From: a bacterium
GTDB taxonomy: Bacteria; Patescibacteriota; Minisyncoccia; Moranbacterales; DUUL01
DNA length: 9,739 nt
Assembly: GCA_030641245.1 (NCBI GenBank)
Contig: DAOWHU010000090.1
Span: forward strand, 1 to 9,739
Reading direction: 5' to 3'
The notes beneath the pieces were generated by a model. It saw nothing but the letters and a program-made list of their open reading frames with translations. It was not told the origin of the DNA and ran no database searches. This document shows positions 7,001-9,739 of the stretch, one piece after another; the stretch's first letter is position 1, and every line of letters begins with the position of its first letter. Made by a program: the position numbers and the translations under genes.

Positions 7001-7852
7001 AGAAATAATTTAGTTGAACTAGGTGAAGCAGTTGGAATTGTAGCGGCTCAATCAATTGGTGAACCAGGAACACAGTTGACTATGAGAACTTTCCATATTG
7101 GAGGTATCGCTGGAACTGACATTACTCAAGGTCTTCCTCGAGTAGAAGAAATTTTTGAAAATCGGACTCCTAAGACCGAAGGAATTATTGCTGAGTTTGA
7201 CGGTAAGATAGTTGAGATTAAAGAAAACCATAAGCAAAAAACTATTCGAGTTCAAAAACAGGTTGAAGGTGAGGGCAAGAAGGCTACCACCGAAGCTGAT
7301 ATTAAAGAATATGTTATCCCTGCAGTTATCAATGTTAAAGTTAAGCAGGGAGAGGCAGTTATTAAGGGACAAATTTTATCAGAGGGACATTTAGATCTTC
7401 GGAAATTATTTAAGGTTAATGGAGAAGCGGCTCTGCATCGATATGTTATTCAGGAAGTTCAGGAAATTTATCAAACTCAAGGAGAAGGAATTAATGATAA
7501 GCATTTGGAAATTATTATTCGAAGAATGCTTTCAAGAGTCCAAGTTATTAGTTCTGGAGAAACAGATTTATTGGAAGGCGATATTGTTGAGTTAGAGAAA
7601 TTTGAAGAAGTCAATGCCGAGGCCAAGGAAAATAAATGCAAGGAAGCCAAAGGAGAAAGAATGGTTTTGGGAATCTCCAAGGTGGCGTTGTCAACGGAGA
7701 GTTTCTTGTCAGCAGCTTCTTTTCAGGAGACGGCGAAGGTTTTGATAAATGCTTCGATACAGGGGAAGTGTGATTATTTGAGGGGACTTAAGGAAAACGT
7801 AATCATCGGAAAATTAATACCTGCCGGTACAGGCTACCGGGACAGACTGTAA
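7001..7852 (+). CDS. rpoC: RNA polymerase subunit beta', C-terminal part (trigger loop and jaw/C-terminus)
   Basis: This is the continuation of rpoC in the same frame as 4262-6985, after the in-frame TGA at 6998-7000. It opens with LVELGEAVGIVAAQSIGEPG and the trigger loop TQLTMRTFHIGG (counting from the rpoC start: Thr937-Gly948, with Met941, Arg942 and His945 conserved). It then has the DITQGLPRVEEIFENR segment, and ends with the conserved C-terminal block LGISKVALSTESFLSAASFQ, RGLKENVIIGKLIPAGTG and a short tail. E. coli's large insertion between the trigger-loop halves is absent. The first possible start codons (TTG 7076, ATG 7082) lie inside the trigger loop and have no ribosome binding site, so independent translation of a useful protein is unlikely. 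Function depends on being joined to the upstream part. Confidence 0.93.
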   Translation, partial: RNNLVELGEAVGIVAAQSIGEPGTQLTMRTFHIGGIAGTDITQGLPRVEEIFENRTPKTEGIIAEFDGKIVEIKENHKQKTIRVQKQVEGEGKKATTEADIKEYVIPAVINVKVKQGEAVIKGQILSEGHLDLRKLFKVNGEAALHRYVIQEVQEIYQTQGEGINDKHLEIIIRRMLSRVQVISSGETDLLEGDIVELEKFEEVNAEAKENKCKEAKGERMVLGISKVALSTESFLSAASFQETAKVLINASIQGKCDYLRGLKENVIIGKLIPAGTGYRDRL

Positions 7853-7856
7853 TTGA

Positions 7857-7976
7857 GAGACCCGCTCGTTCGGCACACTTCTTTGTTGGATCTTCCGCCA
7901 TTCGCTCAATGTACTGTTAGTACATCTCGCTCAGTGCTCAGATCCGCCTCGAATTGCACTCGAACGATCAAGTCTC
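7857..7976. repeat. 120-bp interrupted palindrome, GC-richer than its surroundings
   Basis: Three nested inverted pairs are placed almost symmetrically. The outer pair is GAGACCCGCTCGTTCG (7857-7872) with CGAACGATCAAGTCTC (7961-7976), 13 of 16 paired. The middle pair is GGATCT (7888-7893) with AGATCC (7940-7945), exact, with 15 bp separating it from the outer arm on both sides. The inner pair is ATGTAC (7909-7914) with GTACAT (7920-7925), exact, around the loop TGTTA. The 15- and 14-bp spacers between the inner and middle pairs also nearly match in length and carry direct copies of TCGCTCA. The stretch contains no convincing gene. It resembles a folded intergenic repeat or a degraded mobile element. 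It lies between the rpoC stop and its terminator, so it would be part of the rpoBC mRNA 3' end. Confidence 0.6.
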
Positions 7977-8003
7977 AGAAGTTTGTAGCGAACTTTTATA
8001 TAG

Positions 8004-8029
8004 AAAAACCACCCGAAAGGGTGGTTTTT
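8004..8029 (+). terminator. Intrinsic terminator of the rpoB-rpoC transcript
   Basis: AAAAACCACCC (8004-8014) and GGGTGGTTTTT (8019-8029) form a perfect 11-bp stem closed by a GAAA tetraloop, with the G/C pairs next to the loop and five T at the end. It lies 151 bp after the rpoC TAA. The A-run on the left side makes it potentially bidirectional. Confidence 0.92.
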
Positions 8030-8131
8030 GGTATGAAAAGATATTCTAGATATCTCATTAGGCTACATTAATACTGGGTTTCTGAGTGGGGCTATTCTTT
8101 ATTTGTAAAATTTAAATGATCAAGTAAATTA

Positions 8132-8161
8132 TTAATTTTTTAGGTTGATTTTTTGTATAAT
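8132..8161 (+). promoter_or_regulatory. Promoter-like sequence with consensus -10 TATAAT
   Basis: A consensus TATAAT (8156-8161), preceded directly by TG, has only a poor -35 (TTAATT 8132-8137, 18-bp spacer). If active, its transcript would run through the 8197-8235 hairpin before reaching the gene at 8328. Confidence 0.35.
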
Positions 8162-8238
8162 AAATTTAAATATTCCCATTTTAAGGGATTTTATTTAATT
8201 GAATATTATAGATTAACTAAAGATATAATTCAATTGTC

Positions 8239-8297
8239 TTGCAATATTTTTTTAAAGGCTGTATAGTGAGCTTAATGTGGTTTAAAAGTATAAGCCA
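8239..8297 (+). promoter_or_regulatory. Likely promoter of the three-gene operon, with a hairpin at the transcript start
   Basis: TTGCAA (8239-8244, 4 of 6 of TTGACA) lies 17 bp before TATAGT (8262-8267, 5 of 6 of TATAAT). The predicted start near 8274 gives a leader of about 50 nt. The leader begins with a 7-bp stem, TGGTTTA (8278-8284) with TAAGCCA (8291-8297, one G-T pair), which could also be a dyad operator. Spacing and position make this the best candidate for expressing the gene at 8328. Confidence 0.5.
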
Positions 8298-8327
8298 AAC
8301 TCAATTATAACATACTAAAGAAAATAA

Positions 8328-8714
8328 ATGATCAAACAAAAAACATTGGAAGATTTGTACACAGATAGCCTGCTATTAAACGAAACTGAGGTGACAGAAG
8401 CTATTTTACCACTGATTTCAATTCAGAGGGGTAGCAATAAGATATTCTTTAAGCACGACAATACTACTAATATCCAGAAAATCGTTGCTTATATGTTGGC
8501 AAAAAAATTAATAGCCAGTAAAGAAACTGCGTTTTCGGAGCGAATAACAGCAGCAGAAATATTCGAAGAATTAAATTTAAAGAGAGGGACAACGGACGGA
8601 ACCTTGGGAAAGCTTCGTAAAGATAAAATTTTAGTTGGTAGCGGAGGTCAGGACGGTGGATATGAGATACCTTCATATAAAATAAAAGATGCTTTAATTA
8701 TTATTAATAAATAA
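8328..8714 (+). CDS. Winged-helix-like protein of unknown function (operon gene 1)
   Basis: This 128-aa soluble protein has no signal peptide or membrane segment, and I do not recognise a named family. An N-terminal helical part (about 1-30) leads to a strand SIQRGSNKIFFK (31-42) and a long helix NIQKIVAYMLAKKLIA (48-63). The C-terminal half looks like a winged helix-turn-helix: ITAAEIFEELNL (73-84), a helix TTDGTLGKLRKDKILV (88-103), and a glycine-rich wing GSGGQDGGYEIP (104-115). A role in DNA or protein binding is inferred from this shape. It starts at ATG 8328 with only a weak purine stretch (AAAGAAAA) upstream and ends 4 bp before the next gene. Ile is often ATA and Arg is often AGA/AGG, unlike rpoB and rpoC. 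Confidence 0.8.
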   Translation: MIKQKTLEDLYTDSLLLNETEVTEAILPLISIQRGSNKIFFKHDNTTNIQKIVAYMLAKKLIASKETAFSERITAAEIFEELNLKRGTTDGTLGKLRKDKILVGSGGQDGGYEIPSYKIKDALIIINK

Positions 8715-8718
8715 TTTT

Positions 8719-9123
8719 ATGAAAGATTTAGAGAGAAGAGTTAAAGATTTAGAGGCGAGGGTCTTATCGCTTGAGAATTTTCCAGTTGAGGATGAGGGCG
8801 TGGCTAAAAAAAATAAAAAACAATCGATTAGAGAGTTCCTGGCAGATCGAGATTTGGAGGGAGATACTAAAAAGACCCTGGCAATATCTTATTTTTTCGA
8901 ACTCGTTGAGAACAATGGATTTTTTAATACCGATGATTTAAAAAGTAGCTTTAAAAAAGCTAAATATACAATCCCTACTAATATCAACGATCGTATAAAT
9001 ATGAATTTGAAACAAGGATTTATCATGGAAAACGATGAAAAAAAAGATGGTAAGAAAACCTGGGTTTTAACGGACACCGGAGAGAAGGAAGTTGAAACAA
9101 ATTTAGGCAAGAAAAATGAATAG
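8719..9123 (+). CDS. Coiled-coil plus winged-helix-like protein of unknown function (operon gene 2)
   Basis: The protein is 134 aa. Residues 1-20 form a short coiled coil with hydrophobic heptad positions Leu4, Val8, Leu11, Val15 and Leu18, which suggests oligomerisation. A charged linker (21-35) follows. Residues 36-125 look like a winged helix: SIREFLADRD, a helix KKTLAISYFFELVENN (51-66), FNTDDLKSSFKKAK (69-82), TNINDRINMNLKQGFIME (87-104), and a wing with KKTWVLTDTGEKEVE (112-126). The 'W.LT..G...V' ending is common in winged-helix proteins. No enzymatic motif is seen. It starts 4 bp after the previous stop with no Shine-Dalgarno, and its TAG stop overlaps the next start (ATGAATAG). Translational coupling is therefore likely and the products probably act together. 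Confidence 0.82.
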   Translation: MKDLERRVKDLEARVLSLENFPVEDEGVAKKNKKQSIREFLADRDLEGDTKKTLAISYFFELVENNGFFNTDDLKSSFKKAKYTIPTNINDRINMNLKQGFIMENDEKKDGKKTWVLTDTGEKEVETNLGKKNE

Positions 9124-9739
9124 AATTTCAGAGAAAATTGATATCCATGAGCTTAGAACGAATTTATTAAGAGCTCTTTGGGTTGTGGATAAGTTAACAA
9201 CCAAAGAAGAAGATAGATTTACCGTGGCTATAATTGCTGATTTTTTGATAGAAGAGATCGGGATAGATGTCTTAAGACAGGCGATTGACAGAGCATTAAA
9301 GAGTAAAAAGGGAAAAGGTTTAACTAATCATAGCAAGGTTGGTTTTAAAATAATGAAAGCCGGGATTGAAATGTTAGAATTAGAAACAAGAGACAAGAAG
9401 GTCAATTTTTTTCAATCAGGCACGGAATATAAGACAAAAAGGGTTGTTCTGGGGGAAATTTTTGACGACAAAGTTGCAAATGTTCGTTTGTGCGATTCCT
9501 ATGTCGATGTTCGCACTCTTGATGTGATTCATGATGTTTTTCCAAAAGAAGCGAAAATTAAGATTCTAACTTTTAGGATAGTGGAGTCTCGAGAAGGCAA
9601 GTTCGAAAGAAGTTTGGCGGCTTTAGTCAACGATGGATTTAACATTGAGGTAAGATTATTTGACAATTGTGAGATTCACGATAGGTACATAATAACAGAA
9701 ATAGATTTATTTCTTTCCGGAAACAGCCTCAACTACATA
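9116..9739 (+). CDS. Winged-helix plus phospholipase-D-like domain protein, cut by the window end (operon gene 3)
   Basis: The frame is open from ATG 9116 (overlapping the previous gene by 8 bp) to the last base: 208 codons with no stop, so the 3' end is missing. Residues 10-90 look like a winged helix (RFTVAIIADFLIEE, DVLRQAIDRALKSK, VGFKIMKAGIEMLELE). After a linker, residues 120-208 follow the pattern of a phospholipase-D-like fold: VRLCDSYVDVRTLDVI (123-138), IKILTFRI (148-155), IEVRLFD (177-183), then IHDRYIITEIDLFLSGNSLN (187-206). In classical HKD enzymes this is HxK-x4-D followed by GSxN. Here it is His188-Asp-Arg190 with SGNSLN, a variant in which Lys is replaced. It may bind or cut nucleic acid, or be inactive. 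Arg codons counted: 9 AGA, 3 AGG, 1 CGA, 1 CGT, 1 CGC, unlike the CGA-rich rpoB. The coding call is firm; the domain assignment is inference. Confidence 0.8.
   Translation, partial: MNRISEKIDIHELRTNLLRALWVVDKLTTKEEDRFTVAIIADFLIEEIGIDVLRQAIDRALKSKKGKGLTNHSKVGFKIMKAGIEMLELETRDKKVNFFQSGTEYKTKRVVLGEIFDDKVANVRLCDSYVDVRTLDVIHDVFPKEAKIKILTFRIVESREGKFERSLAALVNDGFNIEVRLFDNCEIHDRYIITEIDLFLSGNSLNYI

Larger units (their letters stand above)
8031..8327. other. AT-rich non-coding spacer with regulatory signals
   Basis: No gene is seen. It holds a small hairpin AGATAT/ATATCT (8039-8044 with 8050-8055). It also holds a longer AT-only-like hairpin, with AATTGA (8197-8202) and ATTATA (8205-8210) pairing with TCAATT (8230-8235) and TATAAT (8224-8229) across a 2-nt bulge. 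Two promoter-like sequences listed separately lie here too. Confidence 0.6.

Noticed and set aside
6980..7082. Intron, intein or programmed frameshift in rpoC
   Set aside because: The two parts are in the same frame and align to the family with no inserted or missing residues, so there is no intervening sequence and no shift to explain.
7857..7976. Integron attC site
   Set aside because: The nested palindrome is of suitable size, but I could not find the required core sites (RYYYAAC and GTTRRRY) at its ends, and no integrase is visible in the window.
7853..8071. 72-aa reading frame directly after rpoC
   Set aside because: It begins immediately after the rpoC stop, is Ser/Arg-rich low-information sequence, runs through the interrupted palindrome and across the perfect terminator hairpin, and shows no family resemblance.

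Overview
The window is AT-rich bacterial DNA dominated by rpoB and rpoC, the two largest subunits of RNA polymerase, both on the + strand. RpoB is compact (1129 aa). RpoC spans 1196 codons without the large lineage insertions of proteobacteria. The genes lack Shine-Dalgarno sequences, and the rpoC C-terminal region reads like Candidate Phyla Radiation (Patescibacteria) homologues. A patescibacterial, probably metagenome-derived, genome is the best guess. This is inference from sequence style, not a database match.

Layout: (1) 18-281, a short 87-aa gene that loosely resembles the N-terminal part of TsaB. (2) 282-826, a 545-bp non-coding stretch with a promoter-like sequence at its left edge, a 160-bp element with long imperfect inverted arms (371-530), and three smaller hairpins. 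(3) 827-4216, rpoB, followed after 45 bp by (4) rpoC at 4262-7852. The rpoC frame is open from end to end except for two in-frame stops (TAG 6983-6985, TGA 6998-7000) inside a damaged 21-bp patch that also removes one zinc-binding Cys. Flanking sequence stays in frame and in register with the family. (5) 7853-8030, a 120-bp interrupted palindrome of visibly higher GC, then a perfect intrinsic terminator (8004-8029) closing the rpoBC transcript. (6) 8031-8327, an AT-rich promoter region. (7) 8328 to the window end, a tightly packed three-gene operon: a winged-helix-like protein, a coiled-coil plus winged-helix-like protein, and a protein cut by the window edge that appears to join a winged helix to a phospholipase-D-like domain. 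The third gene is open to the last base.

rpoB and rpoC encode the beta and beta' subunits, which together form the catalytic core of RNA polymerase. The downstream trio is unrelated to transcription housekeeping. It uses clearly different Arg and Ile codons, has its own promoter, and looks like an accessory (possibly mobile or defence-type) cassette of unknown function. It is the best candidate here for an undescribed system, but its decisive part lies beyond the window.
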